From: Sutcliffiella horikoshii DSM 8719
Lineage (GTDB): Bacteria; Bacillota; Bacilli; Bacillales; Bacillaceae_I
Assembly (NCBI GenBank): GCA_001648575.1
Contig: LQXN01000064.1
Span: 1 to 64,000, forward strand
Direction: 5' to 3'
Length of the DNA: 64,000 nt
Positions within the stretch are counted from its first letter, which is position 1. Each line of letters begins with the position of its first letter. This document shows positions 42,581 to 51,743 of this stretch, piece after piece. The notes below the pieces were generated by a model. It made no database searches, was not told the DNA's origin, and saw only the letters and a list, made by a program, of their open reading frames with translations. Both the position numbers and the translations under genes were made by a program.

Positions 42581-42649
42581 TTATAACAAATCTTCGTTTT
42601 GCAGATATTACTAGTTATTTTACTGATTTCCTTTCAAATGTCAATCGTT

Positions 42650-43651
42650 TTATTTTTGTTTATAATACGTGATTCCGAGTGCAAAGGCGAGCACAAGGCC
42701 TTTGACGATGTCCATTGCATAGTAAGGGACAGACATCATGACAAGGCCATTTTGCAGGATTCCGATCAATACCGCACCGATGAATGTACCGAATGCATTT
42801 GGCTTTCCTGCTCCAAGGACGGCAAATCCGATGAATGCCGCTGCAACAGAATCCATTAAATAAGGGGTGCCGGCATTGATTTCTGCTGTCATGATCCTCG
42901 AAGCAAGGACCATCCCGCCGATTGCTGCCAATAAGGCTGATAATAAATATGCCGCTACCTTGTATTTATTCACAGCTATCCCCGAAAGCTTGGCTGCTTC
43001 CGCATTCCCCCCAATGATATACATGAATCGTCCGTGCTTTGTATAGGTGAGGAAAATGTGTACCACGATTACTATCGCTAGCATGATGACGATGATCCAA
43101 GGGACCTGGCCGAATTTTTGGAATAGTGGACTGATGATTCCCGTTGCAAATGATCCGTCAGGCATGACCATGTTTTGCGAAATCGTGGAGCCTTTTGTAT
43201 AGGTCAACGCGATGCCTTGGATGATGAACATGGTGGCGAGGGTCAGTAGCATATCAGGAATTTTCAGCTTTACTATCATGAAGGAATTGAAAGCCCCTAC
43301 TAGAAGCGCTGCCGCAATTGCTGAAAAGATTGCCACTGCCGTATTTTGTGAAAACCAGACAAACATGGAAATCACAATGGCATTGGACAGGGAAGCGACG
43401 GATCCTACAGATAAGTCAAAGCCGTTAACCGTCAGGGAGATGGTAATGCCGATCGCGATAATCGTAACTATCGAGATGGACCTTAAGATATTGATGACAT
43501 TATTGGTCTGGATGAATGCTGGGTTCGCAAGGGCAAACACGGCAATCAAAACAAAGATGGTTATGATGGTCCCATATTTATATAGAAAATTGAACAAGTC
43601 TAAGCGGAACTCAGGTTTCGCTTTTTCTTGGACTGGTATTTCAGTTTTCAT
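42650..43651 (-). CDS. ABC transporter permease, RbsC-type
   Basis: A 333-residue membrane protein with eight to ten helices of the ribose/galactose permease family: GITISLTVNGFDLSVGSVASL, GAFNSFMIVKLKIPDMLLTLATMF and VAAAFIGFAVLGAGKPNAFGTFIGA are family marks. It overlaps the ATPase gene by 11 bp and is the last gene of the operon. With the binding protein and ATPase it forms an importer. The SAM-I riboswitch upstream suggests a methionine-cycle substrate such as methylthioribose (inference). Confidence 0.92.
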   Translation of the reverse strand: MKTEIPVQEKAKPEFRLDLFNFLYKYGTIITIFVLIAVFALANPAFIQTNNVINILRSISIVTIIAIGITISLTVNGFDLSVGSVASLSNAIVISMFVWFSQNTAVAIFSAIAAALLVGAFNSFMIVKLKIPDMLLTLATMFIIQGIALTYTKGSTISQNMVMPDGSFATGIISPLFQKFGQVPWIIVIMLAIVIVVHIFLTYTKHGRFMYIIGGNAEAAKLSGIAVNKYKVAAYLLSALLAAIGGMVLASRIMTAEINAGTPYLMDSVAAAFIGFAVLGAGKPNAFGTFIGAVLIGILQNGLVMMSVPYYAMDIVKGLVLAFALGITYYKQK

Positions 43652-45158
43652 TTATTTTTCCCCCTGTTGAGAAATATAGAAGCTCTTGTTCGTCTGTTTC
43701 TGCGGTGGAAAGCTCTTTGGTAACCGTACCGTCGTAAAGGACGTACACCCTATTGGTCAGTCCAACTATCTCTGAGAGCTCAGATGATGCGTAAAGGATG
43801 GCCTTTCCGCGTTTTGCAAGTGCGGAAATCAGTTCGAAAATGTCTCGTTTCGCTCCTACATCGACCCCTTTAGTCGGCTCATCAAAAATATAGATATCAG
43901 CTTCTGAGACAAGCCATTTACCGATGGCAATCTTTTGCTGATTTCCACCTGAAAGGGTGTGTACGCTTGTTTTGGGGGATGGTGTCTTTATTCCTAATGC
44001 TTGGATGATCTCTTGGGATTTACTTTTCTCCGCTTTTTTATCAAGAAAATGAAAGGCCTTTGTGAATGAATGGAGATTTGCAGAAATCAAATTAGTTTGT
44101 ACTGATTCGTATAGGTTGAGACCTTCCTTCCTCCGCTCCTCTGGGACAAATGCCATTCCATTCTGAACAGCTACATGGGGACTTTTCACTTTGACTGTTT
44201 TCCCTTTGATTTTAATGATACCCCTAATCTTTGATGTATCTCCAAACAGCGCCTTGCAAAGCTCCGTTTTTCCTGCTCCTACAAGCCCGGCTATCCCCAC
44301 TACTTCTCCTGCTTTTACCTGGAGGCTTACATTTTTCACTATATTAGAGTCGCTGAGTCCTTCTACTTCTAACAGTGCCGCACCAATAGTTGGATTATGC
44401 TCCGGAAATTGTTGCTCCAGCTTCTGTCCTAGCATCCACTCCACTATCTTTTCCTGTGAAAAGTTTGTCACCATATCACGCTTAACTACTTTTCCATTTC
44501 TCATAATCGTTATCTCATCACAGATCTCGACGATTTCAGGGATGCGGTGTGAGATGAAAATAACCCCTACTCCCTCCTCTTTCAATCCATTGATGACGGA
44601 AAATAGCTTTTCTGTCTCCCTGGTGCTAAGTGGCGCTGTTGGTTCATCCAATATCAAAAACCTGCAATCAGTTGAAATGGCTCTTGCCAGCAGGACCATC
44701 TGCTTCTCTGCCAAAGTCAGCGAGCTTACTAGACGCTTAGTGGAGATAGTGCTATTCAACTTCTTTAATTGTGTGGCTGCTTCCTTATGTAGATTTCTCC
44801 ACCTGATCCACTGCTTGCTTTCTGAGTGTTGGACCGTTTCTTGCAGCATGATATTCTCTGCAACGGTCAGAGTTGGTATCAGTGCCGCATCCACTTCCTG
44901 ATAGACAATTTGCACGCCTGCTTTTTGGGAGTCAGTTGGATTAGCAATAAAAAGTTGTTTTCCTCCGAGTTTAATTTCCCCGCTGAAATGATCGTACGCA
45001 CCTGCCAGCACTTTCATCAACGTCGATTTTCCGGCACCATTAGCGCCGATCAATGCATGTACACTTCCGGCTTTCGCGGTAAATGTCACCTGGTCAAGAG
45101 CCTTCACTCCAGGAAATTCGATGGAGATACCTTTCATTTCAAGTGTTGTGTTTGTCAT
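43641..45158 (-). CDS. ABC transporter ATP-binding protein, RbsA-type (two domains)
   Basis: A 505-residue protein with two ABC domains, as in RbsA/MglA. The first has Walker A GANGAGKST, signature region SSLTLAEKQMVLLARAI and Walker B LILDEPTAPLS. The second has the degenerate GLVGAGKTE, LSGGNQQKIAIGKWL and IFDEPTKGVDVGAK. ATG 45158 follows GGAAGGGGGAG; the frame open from 45191 has no site. Second gene of the SAM-riboswitch operon. Confidence 0.95.
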   Translation of the reverse strand: MTNTTLEMKGISIEFPGVKALDQVTFTAKAGSVHALIGANGAGKSTLMKVLAGAYDHFSGEIKLGGKQLFIANPTDSQKAGVQIVYQEVDAALIPTLTVAENIMLQETVQHSESKQWIRWRNLHKEAATQLKKLNSTISTKRLVSSLTLAEKQMVLLARAISTDCRFLILDEPTAPLSTRETEKLFSVINGLKEEGVGVIFISHRIPEIVEICDEITIMRNGKVVKRDMVTNFSQEKIVEWMLGQKLEQQFPEHNPTIGAALLEVEGLSDSNIVKNVSLQVKAGEVVGIAGLVGAGKTELCKALFGDTSKIRGIIKIKGKTVKVKSPHVAVQNGMAFVPEERRKEGLNLYESVQTNLISANLHSFTKAFHFLDKKAEKSKSQEIIQALGIKTPSPKTSVHTLSGGNQQKIAIGKWLVSEADIYIFDEPTKGVDVGAKRDIFELISALAKRGKAILYASSELSEIVGLTNRVYVLYDGTVTKELSTAETDEQELLYFSTGGKINEN

Positions 45159-45186
45159 TCTGCTCCCCCTTCCTAAAAAACATACA

Positions 45187-45213
45187 AACACTCTCTCCTC
45201 ATGAAGAGAGTGC
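45187..45213 (-). terminator. Intercistronic stem-loop between binding protein and ATPase genes
   Basis: CACTCTCTTCATGAGGAGAG and GTG form a strong stem (ACTCTCT / AGAGAGT) with only a short T-containing tail on the minus strand. It probably reduces read-through and protects the upstream message, giving more binding protein than membrane parts. Confidence 0.6.
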
Positions 45214-45218
45214 TTCTA

Positions 45219-46331
45219 TTATTTTTTGTAATGTTCCTTCAACGTGTTCATCCAATCTTCTATAAAGGCATCCGACTCGCCCCAACCTTCCACAACTGTT
45301 GAAAGATTGCCCATGTTTACTGCTTCACTTGATTGTTGCAATTCTTCCTGAGAGATTAAGGAAGCTTCCAAGTCATAAGTTTGCGGTGTTTCTTCCCCTG
45401 CAAGCTTTTTAGCAAGTAAACGCAGGTTTACCGCACCGATCAATTTCGGATCTACAGCTGCTGTATATTGCCATGGACTTCCTTCCGTACTGATTTCCTG
45501 AAGATCAGCATTCGAAACATCAATTCCGTAAATCTTGATTTCTTCACGTCCTGCCTCTTTCAACGCACGTGCCGCTCCGACAGCGAATGCATCCCAAGTA
45601 GCAAAAATGGCATCAATGCTTCCTTTTGGATGTTTATTCAACATTGCCGCAACCGCGTTCTGTGTTTGAACGGAAGTGTCAGCCGCTGCAACTCCAAAAC
45701 GTTCCACTTCATTCAAACCAGGATTGTTTTCCAATGTTTCTTTATACACATTGTTACGTCGAACCATCGGAGGGAAACCGTCAACCCATAGATACACCAC
45801 ATTTGCTTCCCCGTTGAAATCGTTGACCAGTTGATCAAGTGCCAATTTTGCCAACTCCTCATCATCTTGTGAAGTTAACGTCACTCCATCAATATTTGCA
45901 AGGTCGCCATTAGAATCGAATGTCACCACCTCTTTGCCACTGTCGATAAGCTGCTGAACACCTTCCACAGTTGCCGCATCGTCACCATGAGAAATGATGA
46001 CCCCGTCATAATCTTGGTTAACGGTTTGATTGATAGCATCATGGAATTTAGCACTGTCACCATTTGCAGTGAACACATCCACAGTAAATCCAAGGGATTC
46101 CCCCTCCTCTTTTGCTCCAGCTAAAAATTGTGCCGTATGATCATCCCCGCCAATCTTTCGGATTACCTTAATTTTCGCACCTTCCCCATCAGCAAACTTC
46201 TCTGGAACATTCTCAATCGGCCCTGCCGGCTTACTGCTCGCAGCAGAGTCGCCTCCTCCACTACAACCTGTTAATAATAATGTTGCTGTAGTTAGTGCCA
46301 CAATTCCCTTTTTGAAAAAGTTTCTGTTCAT
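45219..46331 (-). CDS. ABC transporter sugar-type substrate-binding lipoprotein
   Basis: A 370-residue periplasmic-binding-protein-like lipoprotein (signal ending LLLTGC). Two-lobed type I fold: KVIRKIGGDDHTAQFLAGAKEEG at the start, DGVIISHGDDAATVEGVQQLIDSGKEVVTFDSN in the middle, and IDAIFATWDAFAVGAARALKEAG. Close to ribose/galactose-type binding proteins. ATG 46331 follows AAAAGGGGAG. First gene of an operon whose leader holds a SAM-I riboswitch, pointing to a sulfur-containing sugar such as methylthioribose. Confidence 0.92.
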   Translation of the reverse strand: MNRNFFKKGIVALTTATLLLTGCSGGGDSAASSKPAGPIENVPEKFADGEGAKIKVIRKIGGDDHTAQFLAGAKEEGESLGFTVDVFTANGDSAKFHDAINQTVNQDYDGVIISHGDDAATVEGVQQLIDSGKEVVTFDSNGDLANIDGVTLTSQDDEELAKLALDQLVNDFNGEANVVYLWVDGFPPMVRRNNVYKETLENNPGLNEVERFGVAAADTSVQTQNAVAAMLNKHPKGSIDAIFATWDAFAVGAARALKEAGREEIKIYGIDVSNADLQEISTEGSPWQYTAAVDPKLIGAVNLRLLAKKLAGEETPQTYDLEASLISQEELQQSSEAVNMGNLSTVVEGWGESDAFIEDWMNTLKEHYKK

Positions 46332-46370
46332 TCTTTTTACTCCCCTTTTGTGTAATTTGTCTTTTGTTAA

Positions 46371-46532
46371 TTTGGGATAACCCAGCTGTTGATTGGAGCA
46401 CAGAGCGAAGACTCCTGAGGGAGATAGCGCTAGGTGGAGACCCCGCAGGCAAAGCCGAGGAGGCTCCACCGGCGCCCCTAGGAAAGCGAAGCTCAGTGCG
46501 GAAATCAACAGCAGTGTTTATTCGAACCCAAA
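46371..46532 (-). repeat. GC-rich imperfect palindrome related to the MITE cores
   Basis: Outer arms TTTGGG and CCCAAA, then AGCTGTTGATT / AATCAACAGC, enclosing a G+C-rich core with CTCCTGAGGGAG, GGAGACCCCGCAGGC and GAGGAGGCTCC. The core words match, inverted, those of the elements at 15773 and 18593, but the CAGTGTGTAGACAAAG ends and the long target duplication are missing. It sits between the SAM-riboswitch terminator and the binding-protein gene, lengthening the leader by about 160 nt. Confidence 0.7.
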
Positions 46533-46534
46533 AT

Positions 46535-46563
46535 AAAAAACCTCTCCAAGAAAAGAGAGGTTT
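46535..46563 (-). terminator. Expression-platform terminator of the SAM riboswitch
   Basis: AAACCTCTC pairs with GAGAGGTTT, followed by TTTTATT on the minus strand. It lies 34 nt after the aptamer and would stop transcription when SAM is bound. Confidence 0.85.
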
Positions 46564-46596
46564 GAGCGCTAAATGAAAACAAATAGACGTGTCCCT

Positions 46597-46702
46597 CTCT
46601 TATCTTTCAAAACATCACTGTTTTGCAGGATTTAGCACCAATTCCAAACGGAACGGTTGCTGGGCGTCATAGGGCCAGTCCCTCTGCCACTCTTGATAAG
46701 AG
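46597..46702 (-). promoter_or_regulatory. SAM-I (S-box) riboswitch
   Basis: The minus strand reads CTCTTATCAAGAGTGGCAGA, GGGACTGGCCCTATGACGCC, CAGCAACC, then GGTGCTAAATCCTGC and closes with GATAAGAG. These are the conserved S-box blocks, including the outer stem P1 (CTCTTATC / GATAAGAG). It controls the RbsABC-type operon downstream, which should therefore be on when SAM is low. Confidence 0.97.
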
Positions 46703-46738
46703 ATCGAAATATTTAGTTTATTAAAAGAATTAAGTATT

Positions 46739-46767
46739 ACTTTACCGCCTTAAAGGAGAAGTGTCAA
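46739..46767 (-). promoter_or_regulatory. Sigma-A promoter of the SAM-riboswitch operon
   Basis: TTGACA (46762-46767) and TAAAGT (46739-46744) with a 17-bp spacer on the minus strand, about 35 bp ahead of the aptamer. Confidence 0.75.
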
Positions 46768-46818
46768 TGGTTTATTTATTTTTTTTAATGGATATTAAAA
46801 GTAGCAGGAACTTGTAAA

Positions 46819-47088
46819 TTAATGTCCACCATCTTCCCCTCCGTCTTCACTGTCTTCTCCACTATCACTATCTGCTTCCTCAGCATTCTCAAATAAATCA
46901 TTAATCTTCTCAACTATGCCTTGCTTTTGAGGATTGTCTGTATTCATATGGTGAGCATGGATAAAATTCTCTATAGTAAAAATTTGTATCGCCTCTTGTT
47001 TACTCCTACCAATAAAGAAAAAATAAATACTAATGATCATTAATACTAACAATACAAATATGATTGAAAGCCATACAATTGCACTCAA
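46819..47088 (-). CDS. Small membrane protein with acidic tail
   Basis: An 89-residue protein with one strong N-terminal helix (IIFVLLVLMIISIYFFFIG) and a C-terminal acidic, Gly/Asp/Glu-rich tail (DSGEDSEDGGEDGGH). TTG 47088 is chosen because GGAGGG lies 8 bp upstream; the frame open from 47103 would place that site inside the gene. Function unknown. Confidence 0.6.
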   Translation of the reverse strand: MSAIVWLSIIFVLLVLMIISIYFFFIGRSKQEAIQIFTIENFIHAHHMNTDNPQKQGIVEKINDLFENAEEADSDSGEDSEDGGEDGGH

Positions 47089-47271
47089 TGTTTTGCCCTC
47101 CAATTAAGAGAAATGCAATACCAAAGGGAGGTAATTACGATACTATATGTGCCAGGCTGTCATTACAGTAAATAAAATAATAATTTAATGTTGAAGAAGA
47201 CGCATTGGTCTTTATTTGGATGAGGAACTCTTCGTTCCAATATCTATGAAATAGACGTCCTCAAAAGGACG

Positions 47272-47526
47272 ACCATACGACCTTTATGACACGCGTTTTA
47301 TCCTCTCTCTTCCTTTTTCGCGTTTCATACGACCTCTATGACACGCGTTTTTCCCTCTCTCTTCTTTTTCGCGTTCCATACGACCTCTATGACACGCGTT
47401 TTTCCCTCTCTCTTCTTTTTCGCGTTCCATACGACCTCTATGACACGCGTTTTATCCTCTCTCTTTCTTCTTTGCGTTTCATACGACCTTCATGACACGC
47501 GTTTTATCCTCTCTCTTCATTTATTG
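47272..47526. repeat. Tandem array of a 51-bp unit, about five copies
   Basis: The unit begins CATACGACCTCTATGACACG, continues CGTTTTTCCCTCTCTCTTC and ends TTTTTCGCGTT. Units differ by a few bases, outer ones more than inner ones. No ribosome site or coding bias supports the frames that run through it. Flanking DNA also holds GATGAAGATCTC / GAGGTCTTCATC as an inverted pair. The region 47104-47660 has no gene. Confidence 0.9.
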
Positions 47527-47659
47527 CGATGAGGACCTCTCTCCTCCCTTTGTCCCCAAACTGGCGTCATCATAAAGCCGATGAAGATCTCTTTCCTAAG
47601 ATTTTATCTTATTAGAGGTCTTCATCTAGCTGCGTAGAAAATTAGTTACCTTCCCCAAA

Positions 47660-47694
47660 AAAAGAAAGCCCCACCCAAAATGGTGAGGCTTTCC
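47660..47694 (-). terminator. Terminator of the alpha-glucosidase gene
   Basis: GAAAGCCTCACC pairs with GGTGGGGCTTTC, followed by TTTTTTT on the minus strand. Confidence 0.9.
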
Positions 47695-47703
47695 CAGCAT
47701 ATA

Positions 47704-49374
47704 TTATTTCGCTACTACATAAACACGAGTTTCATAAGGCTTCAATGTCAGCTCAGACACACCTTCCTGCGCAGCAACCTCATAGTTTTGAAGACGAAGG
47801 TCTGCAGAAGCTACCTCAAGGTCATCAAGTTCTACTGTTACTTCCTCTTCACTCAGGTTACATAGTACAACTGCCACTTTGTTATCAAGTGTTCTTGTGT
47901 AACCGTAAACTTGTGTATCATCTTCAAGAATCAGATTGTATTCGCCGTAAACAAATACTTCCTCTTCTTTGCGGATTTTGATCATATCGCGATAGAAGCT
48001 CAATACGGAATTCGGGTCATTCCATTGCTTTTCCACATTGATGGTTTTGTAGTTTTCATTTACGCCCATCCATGGAGTACCAGTGGTGAACCCTCCGTTC
48101 GGCTCATCGTTCCACTGCATCGGAGTACGGGAGTTGTCACGGCCTTTAGCCCAAATGATTTCCATCACTTTTTGAGCATGCTCCTCGCCCTTGGCACTCT
48201 CAATATCATAAAGATTTTTCATGCCAACATCATCGTAATCGTTAATGCTGTCAAACTTCACATTCGTCATACCAAGCTCTTGACCTTGATAGATGAAAGG
48301 AGTTCCCTGCATCAAGAAATACAACGCGCCTAGTGATTTCGCACTTTCCACTAAGTACTCTTTATCATTTCCCCACGTAGAAACAGAACGAGCCTGGTCA
48401 TGGTTTTCAAGGAATAATGCATTCCAGCCGTTCCCTTCCAACCCTTTTTGCCATTTCGTCAATGTTTTCTTCAGTTGAAGAAGGTCTACGCCTCCTTCTG
48501 TTCCTTTTTCCCAAAGGCCAAGGTGCTCAAATTGAAAGATCATGTTGAACTTCCCGTTCTCTTCGCCGACCCACTCATCTGCTTGGTTCAATTTAACACC
48601 ATTTGCTTCCCCGACAGTCATGATATCGTAACGCGCAAACGTTTGCTCTTTCAGTTCCTCAAGATGCTTTTGAATTCCTTCCACATTCATCATGTAGTCA
48701 AAAGATGGAACATAATCTAAACCTTTTGGATTTGGCAGGTCTGGGAATCCAGGCTCTTTTTTAATATGAGAAATAGCATCCACACGGAATCCGTCAATTC
48801 CTTTATCCAACCACCAGTTGATCATGTCATACAATGCAAAGCGGACATCTTTATTTTCCCAGTTCAAGTCGGGCTGTTCCGTTGCAAAGATGTGCATGTA
48901 ATACTGACCAGTCTTCTCGTCCAACTTCCAAGCTGGACCATTGAAAATACTTTCCCAGTTGTTTGGCTCTTTGCCGTCTTTACCGTCTTTCCAAATGTAC
49001 CAGTCACGTTTTGGATTGTCTTTAGAAGATGCAGATTCAATGAACCACTCATGCTGATCCGAAGTATGATTGATGACCAAATCAATGATAAGCTTCATAT
49101 CGCGGTTATGCACTTCTTCCAGTAGCTCATCAAAATCCGCCATGTTTCCGAAGTCTTCCATGATGTCCTGATAATCACTGATGTCATATCCATTATCTAC
49201 ATTCGGAGACTTATACATCGGACAGATCCAAATAACATCTATACCCATATCTTTTAAATAATCTAATTTAGTAATAACACCTCGTAAATCACCAATACCG
49301 TCCCCATTGGAATCCATGAAACTTCTAGGATATACCTGATAGGCAACAGCTTCTTTCCACCATATCTTTTTCAA
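47704..49374 (-). CDS. GH13 alpha-glucosidase (oligo-1,6-glucosidase type)
   Basis: A 556-residue cytoplasmic GH13 hydrolase. Conserved regions: DLVINHTSDQHEWF (I), GFRVDAISHIKK (II, nucleophile Asp), VGEANG (III, acid/base Glu) and FLENHDQARS (IV). The QVYPRSFMDSNGDGIGDLRG start is typical of oligo-1,6-glucosidase/sucrase-isomaltase-type enzymes; the exact linkage is not settled. TTG 49374 follows AAAGGGAGTG. A cre/LacI-like operator lies just upstream, so carbon control is likely. No sugar transporter is adjacent. Confidence 0.93.
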   Translation of the reverse strand: MKKIWWKEAVAYQVYPRSFMDSNGDGIGDLRGVITKLDYLKDMGIDVIWICPMYKSPNVDNGYDISDYQDIMEDFGNMADFDELLEEVHNRDMKLIIDLVINHTSDQHEWFIESASSKDNPKRDWYIWKDGKDGKEPNNWESIFNGPAWKLDEKTGQYYMHIFATEQPDLNWENKDVRFALYDMINWWLDKGIDGFRVDAISHIKKEPGFPDLPNPKGLDYVPSFDYMMNVEGIQKHLEELKEQTFARYDIMTVGEANGVKLNQADEWVGEENGKFNMIFQFEHLGLWEKGTEGGVDLLQLKKTLTKWQKGLEGNGWNALFLENHDQARSVSTWGNDKEYLVESAKSLGALYFLMQGTPFIYQGQELGMTNVKFDSINDYDDVGMKNLYDIESAKGEEHAQKVMEIIWAKGRDNSRTPMQWNDEPNGGFTTGTPWMGVNENYKTINVEKQWNDPNSVLSFYRDMIKIRKEEEVFVYGEYNLILEDDTQVYGYTRTLDNKVAVVLCNLSEEEVTVELDDLEVASADLRLQNYEVAAQEGVSELTLKPYETRVYVVAK

Positions 49375-49430
49375 TCTAGATACACTCCCTTTAATAACAA
49401 CGGTCTTTACTATGATAGCGGTTGCATGAC

Positions 49431-49447
49431 TGCGTAACCGTTTGCAC
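49431..49447 (-). promoter_or_regulatory. cre-like or LacI-family operator
   Basis: The minus strand reads TGTGCAAACGGTTACGCA, close to the catabolite-responsive element consensus and to LacI-family operators, 57-73 bp before the alpha-glucosidase start. Two positions at the 3' side differ from consensus. Confidence 0.5.
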
Positions 49448-49599
49448 AAATATACAAAAAAATATAACTTGGAATAATCCACTACTTTACTATACCATCT
49501 TTTTCACTAATTTCAACTCCATTTTGATTTAGTTTTATTCATGAAATGAACGGAGATGGTAACACTAACTGTTAGGAATATTTTAGGAGGTTTCAAACC

Positions 49600-50832
49600 A
49601 TGAGATATTTATGGATTTTTCTACTGGTCTTCACGTTTGTATTCACCCCCTACTCTAGTCATGCCCTAGCAAATGACCAACCAAAAGCAGCTTTTACTAG
49701 ATATCACTCGTTATGGCTTTTTGATGGCAAAGAGGAGCTACCGATTCACGAAAACATTGATGTAGGAAAATTCAGCTGGTCCTTCGATGGAAAATGGCTT
49801 GTTTATGAAGGAAGACAAATAGATTCAAATCAGGAAGAACCAGAGATTTGGTTATATAATACAGCTACCAAAAGTTCCACTAAGCTCAAAATCGCTGGCC
49901 ATGATCCACTATGGAATCCCAATGACCACTCTTTTGCATTTTTGACTGGATCCATTTTATGTGTAGTTGAGCTCTCCTCCGATACACCAATCATTCATCA
50001 ACTTACTGGAGGTGTATCTAATTTCACGTGGGACGGGAATGGAGTCAATCTTATTGCGTCAGCAAGTGCAGCATTATTTCCTGACGGATGGAGCCACCCC
50101 AGGCTTTACGAAGTTCATTGGGGTATAGAAAAAGAAGAGCATGAGATGGATGTAAAAGTTACCCCTCTTCACACCATCGGATCTCCGTTGAAGTATGAAG
50201 ACACTTCCATACTAGCGGTGGATGTGGAGAATTTCTCTTGGTCAGATGACGGTAAAAGCTTAGCGATGGTGGTGGCGCCGACTGCTTCATGGTCTGCAGA
50301 CAGCAACATGCTCAGTGTATATGTGAAAGAAAACAAACTCTTCATCCCGCTCGGAGAGATCTTGCTTGACCCCAACTGGATTAAATGGGCGCCAACCAAA
50401 CCGCTTCTTGCTTCTATTCAGGGAGCTGGCCGTATGACTGGCGGCGTCAAAAACAAAACCCTGACAACAAGCACTATAATACCAAATTATAAAAAAACCC
50501 ACACACCAAAAGGGTTTGCCGATGTAGACTTTGACTGGGTGGATGATGAAAGGATAGTGGTCGCACGAGGAAAAGAAACAAAGGACAGCACGGAAAAATT
50601 TAAGTCCTCGTTATATTTGGTAGATCTGAAGGAAAAAGAAGCTCTGAAGATTTCTGAAACACCAGAAGGTTTATCTGATAGTGAGCCTGTAGCATTGAGA
50701 GCTGGTTCATTGTTGGCTTGGGTCCGGGAAGATACGGATGGCAGAAGACATATTTGGATGAGTAAGGCTGACGGATCTGAAGGTCGGATGGTTGTGGAGA
50801 ATGTGTTTGAGGTGATTTGGTTCGGGGAGTAG
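49600..50832 (+). CDS. Secreted TolB-like beta-propeller protein
   Basis: A 410-residue protein with a signal peptide (1-24, ending SHALA). Repeated segments of the type F-S-W-S-x-D-G-K-x-L (FSWSFDGKWLVYEG; FSWSDDGKSLAMVV) and a final WMSKADGSEGRMV mark a six- or seven-bladed WD/TolB-like propeller. No catalytic residues recognised; a binding or structural role outside the cell is likely. ATG start behind TTAGGAGGTTTC. Divergent from the alpha-glucosidase gene. Confidence 0.8.
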   Translation: MRYLWIFLLVFTFVFTPYSSHALANDQPKAAFTRYHSLWLFDGKEELPIHENIDVGKFSWSFDGKWLVYEGRQIDSNQEEPEIWLYNTATKSSTKLKIAGHDPLWNPNDHSFAFLTGSILCVVELSSDTPIIHQLTGGVSNFTWDGNGVNLIASASAALFPDGWSHPRLYEVHWGIEKEEHEMDVKVTPLHTIGSPLKYEDTSILAVDVENFSWSDDGKSLAMVVAPTASWSADSNMLSVYVKENKLFIPLGEILLDPNWIKWAPTKPLLASIQGAGRMTGGVKNKTLTTSTIIPNYKKTHTPKGFADVDFDWVDDERIVVARGKETKDSTEKFKSSLYLVDLKEKEALKISETPEGLSDSEPVALRAGSLLAWVREDTDGRRHIWMSKADGSEGRMVVENVFEVIWFGE

Positions 50833-51044
50833 GGATGTTGGGCGGGATTTAGTATGCTGCTTGCATGTTATGACTCAATTATTGTGAAAAGCTGTGGCAA
50901 AATGGGGCTTTATATGGTTGTACAGTAGGGTTCGGACTAAAAATCGGTAGGACACTTACGACAATACTTTGGACAACTTTAGTTAAACTTCGGACATTTG
51001 CTTATATTCAGCCTGAACGATACCACTATTCTTATTTTTTAAAC

Positions 51045-51080
51045 ATAAGAAAAATCCCGCCACCAAAGCGGGATTTTCAC
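51045..51080 (-). terminator. Terminator of efp
   Basis: AAAATCCCGC pairs with GCGGGATTTT, followed by TCTTATG on the minus strand. It ends the yqhR-efp gene string on this strand. Confidence 0.85.
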
Positions 51081-51091
51081 TTTATCTCATA

Positions 51092-51649
51092 TTAAGCTCT
51101 TGAAACGTAAGAAGAATCAGTTGTGTTGATGATCAACACGTCTCCTTCATTCACGAAGAACGGTACGTTAACTGTTACGCCTGTTTCCATTACTGCTGGC
51201 TTAGATCCGCCGGAAGCTGTGTCGCCTTTGATGCCTGGCTCTGTTTCAGCTACTTTTAGTTCTACTGTATTTGGAAGCTCGACTCCAAGTGTCTCGCTAT
51301 GGTACATCATGATGGCAACTTCCATGTTTTCTTTCAAGAACTTCAATTCGTATTCAATTTGAGCAGATGGAAGTTCCAACTGGTCATAGGACTCGTTGTC
51401 CATGAATACGTGCATGTCGCCGTTTGCGTAAAGATACTGCATTTTGCGGTTGTCTATCTGTGCTTTTGCTACTTTTTCACCGGCACGGAAAGTTTTTTCT
51501 TGGATGGCACCATTACGTAGGTTACGTAATTTAGAACGTACGAATGCAGCTCCTTTTCCTGGCTTAACGTGTTGGAAATCCATTACACGCCAAATGCCGT
51601 TGTCTACTTCAATTGTTAAACCTGTACGGAAATCGTTTACTGAAATCAT
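51092..51649 (-). CDS. efp: Translation elongation factor P
   Basis: A 185-residue protein with the three beta-barrel domains of [24 protein letters not shown] starts the KOW-like domain; the tip loop GKGAAF holds the Lys that can be modified; [23 protein letters not shown] is the OB-domain mark. It relieves ribosomes stalled at polyproline. Last gene of the yqhT-aroQ-efp string. ATG start behind TAGGAGGAA. Confidence 0.98.
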   Translation of the reverse strand: MISVNDFRTGLTIEVDNGIWRVMDFQHVKPGKGAAFVRSKLRNLRNGAIQEKTFRAGEKVAKAQIDNRKMQYLYANGDMHVFMDNESYDQLELPSAQIEYELKFLKENMEVAIMMYHSETLGVELPNTVELKVAETEPGIKGDTASGGSKPAVMETGVTVNVPFFVNEGDVLIINTTDSSYVSRA

Positions 51650-51743
51650 TTATTAGTTCCTCCTAAAGCTATGTAAAATAATGCCCTACACGTATTGTAT
51701 CCTTGAGACCTATACTCTAGTCTACACTACGAAAGATACATTT

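Noticed and set aside
42599-45265. Several plus-strand ORFs opposite the ABC transporter genes
   Set aside because: Antisense shadows of long, well-conserved genes.
47272-47526. CRISPR-like array
   Set aside because: The 51-bp units are directly adjacent without unique spacers, and no cas genes are present. It is a plain tandem repeat.
47286-47532. Small ORFs of 64-69 codons through the tandem array
   Set aside because: Repeated periodic peptides with no start signal, created by the 51-bp period.
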